Shown one piece after another: positions 52,285 to 61,504 of a DNA stretch of 64,000 nucleotides. Source of the stretch: Chitiniphilus shinanonensis DSM 23277 (GTDB taxonomy: Bacteria; Pseudomonadota; Gammaproteobacteria; Burkholderiales; Chitinibacteraceae). The stretch lies in NCBI RefSeq assembly GCF_000374805.1, contig NZ_KB895356.1, positions 1 to 64,000 of the forward strand, in the 5' to 3' direction. Made by a program: the position numbers and the translations under genes. Position 1 is the stretch's first letter. Every line of letters begins with the position of its first letter. A model generated the notes under the pieces. That model did no database searches. It was given only the letters and a program-made list of their open reading frames with translations, and was not told the DNA's origin.

Positions 52285-53421
52285 TCATTCAGGTTGCAGC
52301 CGGAATCGCCCATAGGTGTAGTGCGCCGCACAGGCGCCCTCGGACGACACCATGCAGGCGCCGATCGGGTGATCCGGCGTGCACACGGTGCCGAACACCT
52401 TGCAGTCGGCCGGCTGCTTGTGCCCGCGCAGGATGGCGGCGCACTCGCACGCCTTGTGATCGGGCACCTGGCGATAGCCGACGCCATAGCGCAGCTCGGC
52501 GTCGAACTGCGCGAACTCGGGGCGGATCTGCAACGCGCTGTGCGGGACTTCGCCCAGACCGCGCCAGTCGAAGCTGTCGCGCAGCGTGAACACCTGTTCG
52601 CACATCGCCTGCGCCTTGCGGTTGCCTTCGCGCGTCACCGCGCGGGTGAATTCGTTCTCGACCTGGGCGCGGCCCTCGTTGACCTGCCGCACCAGCATCA
52701 GGATCGACTGCATCACGTCCAGCGGCTCGAAGCCGGCGATCACCACCGGGCGCCGGTAGCGGGCGACGAACGCCTCGTAGGGTGCCGAGCCGATCACCGT
52801 GCTGACGTGCGCCGGGCCGACGAAGCCGTCGATGGCCACCGCGGCCGGGTCGCGTTCCGATTCCATGATGTGCACCATCGCCGCCGGGGTCAGCACGTGG
52901 TTGCACAGCACGCTGAAGTTGCCCAGCCCCAGCTGCGCGGCCTGCAACAGGATGGCGGCGGTCGGCGGCGTGGTGGTTTCGAAGCCGATGGCGAAGAACA
53001 CCACCTCGCGCTGCGGGTTGTCCTGGGCGATGCGCAGCGCGTCGGCGCACGAATACACCATGCGGATGTCGGCGCCCTGCGCCTTGGCCTTCAGCAGCGA
53101 CAAGCCGCCGCTGGCCGGCACGCGCAGGGTGTCGGCGTAGGTGCACAGGATCACGTCGTGCTCGGTGGCCAGCGCGATGGCACTGTCGATGCGGCCGATC
53201 GGCAGCACGCACACCGGACAGCCCGGGCCGTGGATCATGCGCACGTTGGCCGGCAGCAGGTCTTGCAGGCCATAGCGCGAGATCGCGTGCGTGTGGCCGC
53301 CGCAGAACTCCATCAGCCGGTAGCCGCGCGCCGGGTCGGCGGCGTCGGCGATGGCATTGGCCAGCCCGCGCGCCAGGTCGCCGTCGCGGAATTCGTCGAT
53401 GTATTTCATCGCGGCGCTCAC
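52285..53421 (-). CDS. hypD: Hydrogenase maturation protein HypD
   Basis: 378 residues. The motif MEFCGGHTHAISRYGL carries the Cys that holds the Fe(CN)2CO unit, followed by GPGCPVCVLPIGRID and, later, CNHVLTPAAM. The C-terminal [4Fe-4S] Cys ligands are in YRQVPDHKACECAAILRG and KQPADCKVFGTVC. It assembles the iron-ligand group together with HypC and passes it to the large subunit. Its start overlaps the hypC stop by 4 nt. Confidence 0.96.
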   Translation of the reverse strand: MSAAMKYIDEFRDGDLARGLANAIADAADPARGYRLMEFCGGHTHAISRYGLQDLLPANVRMIHGPGCPVCVLPIGRIDSAIALATEHDVILCTYADTLRVPASGGLSLLKAKAQGADIRMVYSCADALRIAQDNPQREVVFFAIGFETTTPPTAAILLQAAQLGLGNFSVLCNHVLTPAAMVHIMESERDPAAVAIDGFVGPAHVSTVIGSAPYEAFVARYRRPVVIAGFEPLDVMQSILMLVRQVNEGRAQVENEFTRAVTREGNRKAQAMCEQVFTLRDSFDWRGLGEVPHSALQIRPEFAQFDAELRYGVGYRQVPDHKACECAAILRGHKQPADCKVFGTVCTPDHPIGACMVSSEGACAAHYTYGRFRLQPE

Positions 53422-53663
53422 AGGTAGGGGGCCGGATTGGTCGGATCGGCCTTGGCCATCGCGGCGAACAGCGCCAGCGTCTGCTCGGCCTCTTCCGGGT
53501 CGAGCTTGCCGATGGCGTAGCCGACATGGACGATCAGGTAGTCGCCGACCGCCACCTCGTCGACCAGCGCGACCGACACCACTTTGTGCACGCCGCCCAG
53601 CTCGATCCGCGCCTGATCGCCTTCAAGCAGTTCGGTGACGCGTGCGGGAATTGCCAGGCACAT
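53418..53663 (-). CDS. hypC: Hydrogenase maturation chaperone HypC
   Basis: 81 residues with the obligatory start MCLAIPARV, whose Cys2 holds iron with HypD. DYLIVHVGYAIGKLDPEEAEQTLALF completes the OB-fold family pattern. It binds the large-subunit precursor and carries the Fe(CN)2CO group. It sits 21 nt after hypF and overlaps hypD. Confidence 0.96.
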   Translation of the reverse strand: MCLAIPARVTELLEGDQARIELGGVHKVVSVALVDEVAVGDYLIVHVGYAIGKLDPEEAEQTLALFAAMAKADPTNPAPYL

Positions 53664-53684
53664 GGGAGTTCCTTTCCAACAAGT

Positions 53685-56009
53685 TCAAGCCAGAGATCCG
53701 GGGCCGCCCGCTTGCGACGCGGCCATCCGCCGCGCCACCCAGGCCTGCCCCAGCGCCAGGCCGCCGTCGCCACAGGGCACGGCCTGGCTGGTGTAAAGCG
53801 TCAGCCCGCGCCGCGCCAGCGCGTGATGCAGGCCGTCGCGCAACAGCGCGTTCAGGAAACAACCGCCGCCGCCCGCCACGGTGCGCACGCCGCTTTGTGC
53901 GGCGGCGACCGCCACCCAGTCGGCCAGCGCTTCGACCAGCACCGCATGGAACAGCGCGGCGCCGTAGCCCGGCCGGTCGCAATCGGCCAGCCGCGCCAGC
54001 AGCGGCGACAAATCCAGTTGCAGCGACCCGTCGATCCGGTACAGGCCGCTTTCCGGCGCACAGGCGCCGTGCTGCGCGGCCGCGCCCTCCAGCAGCATCG
54101 CCGCCTGGGCTTCGAAACGCATGGTCGGGGCAAGGCCGAGCAGGCCGGCGGCCGCGTCGAAATAGCGGCCCATGCTGGTGGTGAGCGGCTGCGGGCGCGC
54201 CAGCAACTGGGCGACCAGCCCGGCACCGGACTGCGCGGCAAAGCGGGTGGCGATCTCGTCGGCCCGCCCCAGTTGCGCCAGCGCGGCGGCGGCCATGCGC
54301 CAGGGTTCGCGCGCGGCCCGGTCGGCGCCCGGCATGGCGATGGGTCGCAAGTGGCCCAGCCGACGATAGTCGGCCCCGTCCACCCGCAGCAGCTCGCCGC
54401 CCCAGGCGGTGCCGTCGTCGCCCAGGCCGACGCCGTCGAGCGCCAGCCCCAGCACCGGCTGATCCAGCCCATGTTCGGCCAGCACCGCCGCGATGTGCGC
54501 GTGATGGTGCTGCACGGCGATGCAGGGCACCTGCCATTGCGCCGCCAGCCGCGACGCGAGCTGCGTGCTGAAGAAGTCGGGATGCCTGTCGTGCGCGACG
54601 AGCTGCGGCGTGATGTGCAGCAAATGCATCAGGTGTTCGCACGCGGCTTCCAGCGCCAGGCAATTGGCGACGCGGTCCAGGTCGCCGATGTATTGCGACA
54701 GAAAGGCCTGATCGCCACGCGTCAGGCACAGGGTGTTCTTGAAAAAGCCGCCCAGCGCCAGCACCGGCGCGCCCGCGGTGGCCAGCGGCACGGCGCGCGG
54801 CGTATATCCCCGCGCGCGGCGCACGAATTGCGGCGCGCCCTGGCTATCCACCCGCACCACGCTGTCGTCGCAACGGACCACGATATCGCGGTCGTGCTGC
54901 AGGAACGCATCGGCGATCCCGGACAGTTGGGCCAGCGCTTCCCGGTTGTCGATCACCAGCGGCTCGCCGTGCGGGTTGGCGCTGGTCATCACCAGCGCCA
55001 GCGACTGCGGCTGTTCCAGCCACGCCACGCCGGCCGGCCGGCCGGCCGCTTCGTGGAACAACAGGTAATGGATGGGGGTATACGGCAGCATCACGCCGAT
55101 CGACGCCAGGTGCGGTGCGACGCCCGCCAGTTGCCGATCGGTGTCGGTCGTCTTGTCGACCAGCACGATCGGCCGGGCCGCGCTGGTCAGCCAGGCGCGC
55201 TCGGCGTCGTTGGCGTCGGCGACACCAGCCAGCGACGCCCCGTTGGCCACCATCACCGCCAGCGGCTTTTCCTCGCGCTGCTTGCGCGCCCGCAGCGTGG
55301 CCACCGCCGTGGCATTGCGCGCGTCGCAGACCAGATGAAAGCCGCCCAGCCCCTTGATGGCGACGATCCCGCCCCGCGCGATCAGCGCCAGCGTCTGCGC
55401 GATGGCATCACCGGCGATGGGCGCGCCCGTCGCGTCGAGCAGTTGCAATTGCGGTCCACAATCGGGACAGGCATTGGGTTCGGCGTGAAAGCGCCGATGC
55501 AGCGGATCGGTGTATTCGTTCCGGCACGGCGCGCATTGCGCGAAGGCCGCCATGCTGGTGTTCGCCCGGTCGTAGGGCAGGCGCGACACCAACGTATAGC
55601 GCGGGCCGCAATCGGTGCAGTTGATGAAGGCGTAGCGGTAGCGGCGATCGGCGGGGTCGAACAACTCCGCCAGACACGCCGGACAGGTGCAACTGTCGGC
55701 GCCGATGGCCGCTTCGTTGCCAGCGGCGTCGCTGTGCAGGATGCGGAAACCCGCGAATGGCCGCCGGGCGGCGACGGGCACGGCGTCGAGGCGGTCGATG
55801 CGCGCCAGCGGCGGCGCGTCGCCACGCAGCCGGTCGGCGAACTGCGCCAGGTGGATCGGCGAGCCTTCGATCTCCAGGGTGACGCCCTGGCCGTCGTTGC
55901 GCACCCAGCCGTTCAGCGCCAGCTCATGCGCCAGGCGATACACGAAGGGGCGAAAGCCCACTCCCTGCACGATCCCGCGCACCGTCAGGCGCTGGCGCTG
56001 CGTGTCCAT
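53685..56009 (-). CDS. hypF: Carbamoyltransferase HypF
   Basis: 774 residues from the ATG at 56009, 1 nt after the hypB stop codon. Domains in order: acylphosphatase (about 1-90, VRGIVQGVGFRPFVYRLAHE); two zinc fingers (CPACLAELFDPADRRYRYAF-INCTDCG and CAPCRNEYTD-CPDCG); a YrdC-like nucleotide domain (about 190-370, GGIVAIKGLGGFHLVCDA); and a Kae1-like domain (about 400-774, VQHHHAHIAAVLAEHG, GGGGCFLNALL). It uses carbamoyl phosphate and ATP to carbamoylate the HypE tail Cys. Essential for any [NiFe] hydrogenase. Confidence 0.95.
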   Translation of the reverse strand: MDTQRQRLTVRGIVQGVGFRPFVYRLAHELALNGWVRNDGQGVTLEIEGSPIHLAQFADRLRGDAPPLARIDRLDAVPVAARRPFAGFRILHSDAAGNEAAIGADSCTCPACLAELFDPADRRYRYAFINCTDCGPRYTLVSRLPYDRANTSMAAFAQCAPCRNEYTDPLHRRFHAEPNACPDCGPQLQLLDATGAPIAGDAIAQTLALIARGGIVAIKGLGGFHLVCDARNATAVATLRARKQREEKPLAVMVANGASLAGVADANDAERAWLTSAARPIVLVDKTTDTDRQLAGVAPHLASIGVMLPYTPIHYLLFHEAAGRPAGVAWLEQPQSLALVMTSANPHGEPLVIDNREALAQLSGIADAFLQHDRDIVVRCDDSVVRVDSQGAPQFVRRARGYTPRAVPLATAGAPVLALGGFFKNTLCLTRGDQAFLSQYIGDLDRVANCLALEAACEHLMHLLHITPQLVAHDRHPDFFSTQLASRLAAQWQVPCIAVQHHHAHIAAVLAEHGLDQPVLGLALDGVGLGDDGTAWGGELLRVDGADYRRLGHLRPIAMPGADRAAREPWRMAAAALAQLGRADEIATRFAAQSGAGLVAQLLARPQPLTTSMGRYFDAAAGLLGLAPTMRFEAQAAMLLEGAAAQHGACAPESGLYRIDGSLQLDLSPLLARLADCDRPGYGAALFHAVLVEALADWVAVAAAQSGVRTVAGGGGCFLNALLRDGLHHALARRGLTLYTSQAVPCGDGGLALGQAWVARRMAASQAGGPGSLA

Positions 56010-56010
56010 T

Positions 56011-56880
56011 TCAGACCGGCTCGGCGACGCGACGCGCCTTGCCGCAGCCGGCACGCAACCAGCCCAGCCATTCGTCCATGCCCTGCCCGCTCCTGACCGA
56101 CAGGCAGATCACCGGCAGGCCGGGGCGCACCTGCCGCGCCATGCGGATGGCGGCATCCACATCGAAATCCAGGTATGGCAGCAGATCGATCTTGCTCAGC
56201 ACCATCAGATCGGCCGCGCGGAACATGTCGGGATACTTGAGCGGCTTGTCCTCGCCCTCGGTCACCGACAGGATCGCCACCTTGTGCGCCTCGCCCAGGT
56301 CGAACGCCGCCGGGCACACCAGATTGCCGACGTTCTCGATCAGCAACAGGCTGTCGGCCGCCAGCGCGCCCTCGCCCTGCAAGGTATCCAGCGCCTGCGC
56401 CACCATGTGCGCATCCAGGTGGCAGCCCTTGCCGGTATTGATCTGCACCGCCGGCGCGCCGGTCTCGCGGATGCGGTCCGCATCGTTGGCCGTCTGTTGA
56501 TCGCCCTCGATCACCGCCACCGCCGTGTGCTGCCGCCATTGGCGGATGGTCTCCACCAGCAGCGTGGTCTTGCCAGAGCCCGGGCTGGACACCAGGTTCA
56601 GCGCAAAGATGCCCCGCGCGGCCAGGCGCTCGCGGTTCTGCGCCGCCAGCGCGTCGTTGCTGGCCAGGATGTCGTGCTCCAGCCGCAAGGTGCGCTCCGG
56701 GTCCACCTCCGGCGCGTGCGCCGCGCCCAGCGGCCCCACCACCGGCCCGTGCTCGTGCTCATGTTCATGCTCGCCGGGCAGTCGATAACCGTGGCCCGCG
56801 CCGGCGGCGCGCTTGCGCCGCACCGGGCTGATGCCGTTGATGGTGGTGTCGCCATGACCACAACCGCAGGTGGTACACAT
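56011..56880 (-). CDS. hypB: Nickel-inserting GTPase HypB
   Basis: 289 residues from the ATG at 56880 (GAGGAG upstream); the frame continues upstream but without a ribosome-binding site. The N-terminal [11 protein letters not shown] is the high-affinity nickel motif. A His/Glu run ([11 protein letters not shown]) is an added nickel store. The G domain follows with Walker [25 protein letters not shown] and [10 protein letters not shown]. It delivers nickel to the large subunit with HypA. The nickel permease at 37589 would supply the metal. Confidence 0.95.
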   Translation of the reverse strand: MCTTCGCGHGDTTINGISPVRRKRAAGAGHGYRLPGEHEHEHEHGPVVGPLGAAHAPEVDPERTLRLEHDILASNDALAAQNRERLAARGIFALNLVSSPGSGKTTLLVETIRQWRQHTAVAVIEGDQQTANDADRIRETGAPAVQINTGKGCHLDAHMVAQALDTLQGEGALAADSLLLIENVGNLVCPAAFDLGEAHKVAILSVTEGEDKPLKYPDMFRAADLMVLSKIDLLPYLDFDVDAAIRMARQVRPGLPVICLSVRSGQGMDEWLGWLRAGCGKARRVAEPV

Positions 56881-57030
56881 TTCAGACTCCTCGCATCGTT
56901 CAATACCGATGCCATGACCATAGGTCTTGCAGGGTCGGCATTTGCCTTGCCGGCGTCGAATCAACCGACGGAAACCCGCCCAAGCCCCACGCATTGAAGC
57001 CGGCCCGCCCACCGGGCCGGTATTGCCGGA

Positions 57031-57372
57031 TCAGGCCACGACCACTTCCAGCACCTGCATCTCTTCGCCCGCCGTCACCCGCAGATCGAAGCTGCCGCAT
57101 TGCGGGCAAGGCAGGCCGATCCGCTTCAGCGCCACGTCCTGGTTGCAGCCGTTGCAGTGCGCCCGCCCCGGCATCCGCTCCACCTCGAACACCGCCTCGG
57201 CCAGCAGGGTCTGCCGGGCGGCCAGCTCGCAGCAGAATTGCAGCGTATCCGGCTCGACGTGCGCCAGCGCGCCCACCCCCAGCCGAACCCGGCTGATACG
57301 CCGCGCCCGCGCCTGCCGCGCGGCGTTCTCGACGATGCGGATCACGTTTTCCGCCAGGGAGAGTTCATGCAT
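57031..57372 (-). CDS. hypA: Nickel metallochaperone HypA
   Basis: 113 residues. It begins MHELSLAENVIRIVE, whose His2 is the nickel ligand, and has the zinc-finger Cys pairs CNGC and CPQC (HCNGCNQDVALKRIGLPCPQCGSF). It is the first gene of the hyp operon, with GGAGG before the ATG. The 150-nt gap to hypB contains an 8-bp GC hairpin (57000-57020). The promoter must lie in 57373-57596, where no clear consensus element was found. Confidence 0.95.
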   Translation of the reverse strand: MHELSLAENVIRIVENAARQARARRISRVRLGVGALAHVEPDTLQFCCELAARQTLLAEAVFEVERMPGRAHCNGCNQDVALKRIGLPCPQCGSFDLRVTAGEEMQVLEVVVA

Positions 57373-57596
57373 GGTCTTGCCTTCCTCCGCGCAGGTCCGC
57401 GCGCTGGCAACCAGCCTAGTCGTTTTTTCCCGGCTTGCCGTTGAGACAAGTCAGGAATGAGGGGGTGGGATTTTTGGCGGGGACGGGGCCCGGCGGGGAT
57501 GCCAACCCAGCCTGCGTCGGGCATGGGCTTAAAGCCGATGGATCGCGCCTGGCGAGTCTGGCAGCATCCGTCCTGTATTCACTTCCGGCGGCAAGC

Positions 57597-58121
57597 ATGA
57601 CGGCAATCCGACGCATCGCACTGACGGCCCTGCTCTGCCTGCCGGTGCTCTCCCACGCCGAACCCGATATCCAGGTGGGCTTCTCGCCGGAAGGCTCGGC
57701 GCGCCAGCTGGTGCTGGAAACGATCGGCAGCGCGCAGCACAGCATCCAGATGCTCGCCTACGCCTTCCAGGCCCCCGACATCATGCAGGCGTTGGTCGAT
57801 GCGGCGCAGCGCGGAGTGGCGGTCCGGGTGGTGATCGACAAACGGCGCAACCTGAGCAAGACGAGCAAGGCGGCCATGGATTTCGTGACCCGCAACGGCG
57901 TGGCCCTGCGCACCAACGACCATTTCCACCTCCACCACGACAAGACGATCATCGTCGACGGCAATACGGTGGAAACCGGCTCGTTCAATTTCGCGCAGTC
58001 GGCCGAAACGGCCAACTCGGAAAACGTGGTGGTCATCCGGAACATGCCGGAGGTGACACGCCAGTATCTGGCGCACTGGCAGTCACGCTGGGATCTCGGG
58101 AAACCCTATCCGGTGCGCTGA
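57597..58121 (+). CDS. Secreted phospholipase D-like nuclease (Nuc family)
   Basis: 174 residues from the ATG at 57597. It has a Sec signal peptide (ALTALLCLPVLSHAE) and one HKD motif, HHDKTIIVDGNTVETGSFNF (H-x-K-x4-D). This is the size and layout of Nuc/EndA-type endonucleases, which dimerise to make one active site and are exported to the periplasm. It likely degrades DNA without metal. Related genes occur both on plasmids and on chromosomes. A strong terminator follows, which marks the boundary to the low-GC island. Confidence 0.87.
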   Translation: MTAIRRIALTALLCLPVLSHAEPDIQVGFSPEGSARQLVLETIGSAQHSIQMLAYAFQAPDIMQALVDAAQRGVAVRVVIDKRRNLSKTSKAAMDFVTRNGVALRTNDHFHLHHDKTIIVDGNTVETGSFNFAQSAETANSENVVVIRNMPEVTRQYLAHWQSRWDLGKPYPVR

Positions 58122-58170
58122 CGTTTTCTCCGACCGATACCTTGACTGGCGGAGGCCGATCCGCCAGCCC

Positions 58171-58202
58171 AACAAAAAACCCCGGAATCGGGGTTTTTTG
58201 TT
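58171..58202. terminator. Terminator after nuclease gene
   Basis: A 14-bp perfect stem (58171-58184 with 58189-58202) with loop GAAT has A/T-rich arms, so it can stop transcription in both directions. Confidence 0.85.
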
Positions 58203-58273
58203 GATCGGCCAATGCATTCAGGTTTTGGGGAAACCAGCATAAGGCGGCAGACATTTTTTAATTTTGATCAATT

Positions 58274-58356
58274 AAAATCAATGGGTTACAGGCAAAAATG
58301 ACATCAGCCCATCTAAGTAAGGACACATAATTTTCAATTGCAGGTGAGACACGACG
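58274..58356. repeat. Degenerate copy of transposon-end-like sequence
   Basis: This 83-nt stretch is similar throughout to 59732-59815, in the same orientation. Shared blocks are AAAATCAATGG, GACATC, GACACATAATTTT and GACACGACG or its equivalent. It keeps one recognisable but shortened copy of the 17-bp motif (58321-58336). The rest of 58203-58669 is low-GC DNA without a convincing gene. Confidence 0.6.
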
Positions 58357-58669
58357 TTTTTTTACCGCAACTGCGACTTCTGTGCTGACCCTGGTGTTGC
58401 GCAAGTCACTGGAGCGCAAGAAGAAGAGATGGCCATCTTCTTCAGGCCGTTCTAGCAAGGCCACCTTCATTCGACGCCGTTCTTGCGGTGCATGACTTGC
58501 CTGTGCGATGAATGGTCACCATAATCACCGCATGAATAGCAGTGATATTTCTATATTTGGCGGGCTTCTGACTAGCCCAACTGGCGCTACCTCGCTGTGC
58601 TGGCTGAGCCGATGGCGCGCGTCAGTAATTGATTTCTGCGCTTTGAAGTGAAGTTGACTAGTGATCATC

Positions 58670-59560
58670 ATGCAACCTTTTTCAATCACGCTCTTTGCTA
58701 CTACCGGCGACCCAGAGGGCATTCGCCATGTCGACAAATCGAACTGGTCGGGCTACGGCGTTGTTTTCAACAAGGAACTGTTTCATCTATTGAAGCAGGA
58801 GCCGGGCTTTTCTCAGGCCGGTGTCTATATTCTTGTAGGCAACGCCGCTGAGGAGACAATCTATATCGGTGAAGCCGATCCTGTCGGAGACCGACTCAAG
58901 AATCACGTCTCGAACAAGGAAGGATGGGTCTGGGGCGTTTACTTCTTTGACCGAAACCACAAAATCGGCAAGACGGAAGTTCAGTATCTTGAATCGGCAC
59001 TGGTGGCGCTGGCCAAGAAGCATGATCGCGCAATTCTTTTAAACAAGAACAACCCTACCTTGCCAACGATGGCTCCTGCTGCAAAGGCTACAGCACAGGC
59101 TTTTCTAGCGGACATGCTGTTGATCTTGCCAATGCTTGGGATCAACGCGTTCACACCACCGAAGCAAGAAGATCCACTCGATCAAGTACAATCGGTTGGG
59201 GCAGAAAGCGATAAGTTCGACACCATTGTTGTCCCTGCTCGTGAGGAAGGATTCAAACAACGTTTCTTGAACGAAAACTGCTGGTTTGCGGTTCGGATCA
59301 ATGCGAAGCACATCTCAAAACTGAAGTTTATCGCCGCTTATCAGGTTGCTCCTGTTGCCGCCATTACTCACATTGCCGAGGTCGAAACTATTGTTCCGTA
59401 TAACGACACGGGTAAATACATGATTCGATTCAAGGGGCCAGCCACAGCGATCTCTCCTATACCGCGTTTGGAAAATAGCGAGATCAATATGCAGTCCCCA
59501 CGGTACGCACTGCGCGAAAAGCTCGCATCAGCACTGGCGCTTGATCAGGTTTGGAAGTAG
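58670..59560 (+). CDS. GIY-YIG nuclease-family protein
   Basis: 296 residues from the ATG at 58670; a GTG three codons earlier is possible. The GIY-YIG core lies at about residues 50-110: AGVYILVGNAAEE, then TIYIGEAD, the Arg in VGDRLKNH and the Glu in VQYLESALVAL, so the catalytic pattern is largely kept, though the first motif reads GVY. The remaining 180 residues have no known domain. Similar proteins occur in mobile and defence islands. Codon use and GC are well below the neighbours on the left. It is bounded by the repeated end-like sequences at 58274 and 59623. Confidence 0.8.
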   Translation: MQPFSITLFATTGDPEGIRHVDKSNWSGYGVVFNKELFHLLKQEPGFSQAGVYILVGNAAEETIYIGEADPVGDRLKNHVSNKEGWVWGVYFFDRNHKIGKTEVQYLESALVALAKKHDRAILLNKNNPTLPTMAPAAKATAQAFLADMLLILPMLGINAFTPPKQEDPLDQVQSVGAESDKFDTIVVPAREEGFKQRFLNENCWFAVRINAKHISKLKFIAAYQVAPVAAITHIAEVETIVPYNDTGKYMIRFKGPATAISPIPRLENSEINMQSPRYALREKLASALALDQVWK

Positions 59561-59578
59561 TCCAAATATTTCCCCCAT

Positions 59579-59612
59579 AACAAGAAGCCCCGCATGTGCG
59601 GGGCTTCTTGTT
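59579..59612 (+). terminator. Terminator of GIY-YIG gene
   Basis: A near-perfect stem of 16 bp (59579-59594 with 59597-59612) begins 18 nt after the stop. The right arm contains TTCTTGTT. Confidence 0.8.
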
Positions 59613-59622
59613 GGCAACACAA

Positions 59623-59827
59623 TGAAAAATTGTGTGTCGTCGGGTGAAAAATTATGCGTCGCAAATGAAAAATTATCTGTCGCCCGACGACCAGCATCGG
59701 ACGACAGATAATTTTTCATCTCATCAATGGCAAAATCAATGGCTTATAGGATAAAGCGACATCGGCCTATCCAAAATAGCGACACATAATTTTTCACTGC
59801 GGGCGAAACACGACGCATAATTTTTCA
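59623..59827. repeat. Array of six 17-bp motifs, three forward and three inverted
   Basis: The motif TGAAAAATTATSYGTCG occurs forward at 59623-59639, 59645-59661 and 59666-59682. It occurs inverted at 59702-59718, 59780-59796 and 59811-59827. The third and fourth copies are exact reverse complements. Such multi-copy short motifs in opposed orientation are typical of transposon ends with several transposase-binding sites (Tn7/Mu/Tni type). Region 59561-59899 holds no gene. Confidence 0.75.
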
Positions 59828-59967
59828 CTCACGCATACAGTTGCAATAAACGCAGGTCTTCCGCGCTTCTTCGAGCTCCCCCGCTCCTGCGGGTTAGTCT
59901 GAGGTGCCTGCCGAATTTCGCCTTCCAACCATGACGTCGTAGGATCGACGAAACGGAAGGAAGCAAG

Positions 59968-60261
59968 ATGAAGAGAATCCCGAAGCAGGAGTACACCGCC
60001 GAGTTCAAGGAGCAGGCGGTGAAGCGGATCGGTGAGGTCGGCAGTATCAGCCGTGTCGCCACGGAGTTGGGGCTGGTTGAGCAAACGCTGCGTAACTGGG
60101 CCAAGGCCGCGAAGGCCGGCAAGCTCAACCCGCCTGGCGCGCCGAAGATCACGGCCGAGCAGATGGAGATGTCGCGTCTGCGGGCCGAAGTCGCCCGGCT
60201 CAAGATGGAGTGCGACATCCTAAAAAAGGCAGCGGCGTACTTCGCCAAGGAAGTCCTGTGA
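59968..60261 (+). CDS. IS3-family transposase OrfA
   Basis: 97 residues. The helix-turn-helix is in QAVKRIGEVGSISRVATELG-LVEQTLRNW, followed by a leucine-zipper-like segment MSRLRAEVARLKMECDILKKA, the usual OrfA layout. It binds the inverted repeats and is normally fused to OrfB by ribosomal frameshifting. OrfB starts in a 4-nt GTGA overlap. Confidence 0.93.
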   Translation: MKRIPKQEYTAEFKEQAVKRIGEVGSISRVATELGLVEQTLRNWAKAAKAGKLNPPGAPKITAEQMEMSRLRAEVARLKMECDILKKAAAYFAKEVL

Positions 60262-61149
60262 AGTACGCCTGGATTCATGCCCAACGTGCCCACTACCCGC
60301 TGCCCGAGCTGTGCCGGGTATTGAACGTCAGCCTCAGTGGCTATCGGGCGCACCAGCGTGGCGGCAGCCCGAATCGGCAGCGTCCTGACGACGGCCAGGC
60401 ACTGACGCTGATCCACACCATCCACGCCGAGAGCCGGCAAGCCTATGGCGCCCGGCGGGTGCATCAGGAGTTGCAAGGTCGCGGCCATCGGATCGGCTTG
60501 CGCCGAGTCGAGCGGCTGATGCGCGAACAGGGTCTGCATGGTCGCCACAAGCGTCGCTACAAGGCCACCACCAACTCGGCGCATGACCACCCGATTGCCG
60601 AGAACCGGTTGGCCCGCCAGTTCATGCCGAGCGCACCGAACCAGGTCTGGACGGGGGGACATCACCTATCTGCGAACCGACGAAGGCTGGCTCTACCTGG
60701 CCGTGGTGCTCGACCTGTTCAACCGCGAGGTGATCGGCTGGTCGCTGCAAGCACACATGACGACCGACCTGGTACTGAACGCGCTGACGATGGCGACCTT
60801 CCGGCGCAAGCCTGCAACCGGGGTACTGTTCCACTCCGACCGGGGCAGCCAGTACGCCAGTTACGCCTTCCGACAAAGGCTGGCGGCCGAGGGCATGGTG
60901 CAGTCGATGAGCCGCAAGGGTAATTGCTGGGACAATGCGCCGACCGAAAGCTTCTTCAACAGCCTGAAGAACGAGCCGGTACACGGCACCCGTTACGCCA
61001 CGCGCGAGACGGCCAAGGCTGATGTGTTCCAGTACATTGCGGTGTTCTATAACCGGAGCCGCCGCCACTCCACACTGGGCTATCGCTCACCGGCTCAGTT
61101 CATGCAGGGCTGGCTGGCTGGGCAGGATGCTCAGAAAATGGCGGCTTGA
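60258..61149 (+). pseudogene. IS3-family transposase OrfB, frameshifted
   Basis: The frame from GTG 60258 (KYAWIHAQRAHYPLPELCRV) is intact to NQVWTG, then breaks at a run of six G (60653-60658). The protein continues in the +1 frame as DITYLRTDEGWLYLAVVLDLF, HSDRGSQYAS and TESFFNSLKNE to 61149. One extra G explains it. The break falls at the first catalytic Asp of the DDE triad. The other two catalytic residues are intact. Either a true mutation or a sequencing error in a homopolymer. Confidence 0.88.
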
Positions 61150-61191
61150 GGACGGCAGGTTGGAAGGTGAAAAACTGCAGGCACCTCAGTC

Positions 61192-61504
61192 GACTACACT
61201 GCAGATTCTGGCGGATATGACCACCTGTTCTGATCACACGTGATCACATCGCTTATGACTTTTGCGCAGGCTACTGGCGACCTGATCGGCAACATTTGTC
61301 TGCAATTCGGCCAAAGCAGCTGTTTATGTCTCCTGGCTGCCGTGACCGTTGTCACGCGCGAAGCAGTCATCGACTCCATGGAGCACTTGCCGGGGCCAAG
61401 TAATCTGCGCCCCACCAAATGTACCAATAGTAGTCTATTCTTATGCACTGACTGCAACGGGCGGGCCTAGCCGGAAACTCCCGCAAAACTCCGAAGGATC
61501 ATTG
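61192..61504. other. Intergenic region between IS and TIR gene
   Basis: 313 nt of low-GC DNA. It contains the palindrome TGATCACACGTGATCA (61231-61246). No gene has a ribosome-binding site here. It presumably holds the promoter of the TIR-domain gene. Confidence 0.4.

Larger units (their letters stand above)
59900..61188 (+). mobile_element. IS3-family insertion sequence, 1289 bp
   Basis: The ends are imperfect inverted repeats of about 31 bp (59900-59930 and 61158-61188) beginning TGAGGTGCCTGC. A 3-bp target duplication GTC flanks the element (59897-59899 and 61189-61191). Inside are the overlapping orfA and orfB of the family. OrfB carries a frameshift, so this copy is probably not active alone. 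Confidence 0.9.

Noticed and set aside
58264..58280. Possible FNR-like site, TTGAT and ATCAA half-sites
   Set aside because: The halves are 7 nt apart instead of 4 and lie in transposon-end-like DNA.
58258..58470. 70-residue open frame on the minus strand
   Set aside because: Its end overlaps the degenerate transposon-end sequence, and it has no recognisable domain or convincing start site.
59623..59827. Short repeats considered as a CRISPR array
   Set aside because: The copies are 17 bp, unevenly spaced and in both orientations, with no cas genes nearby.
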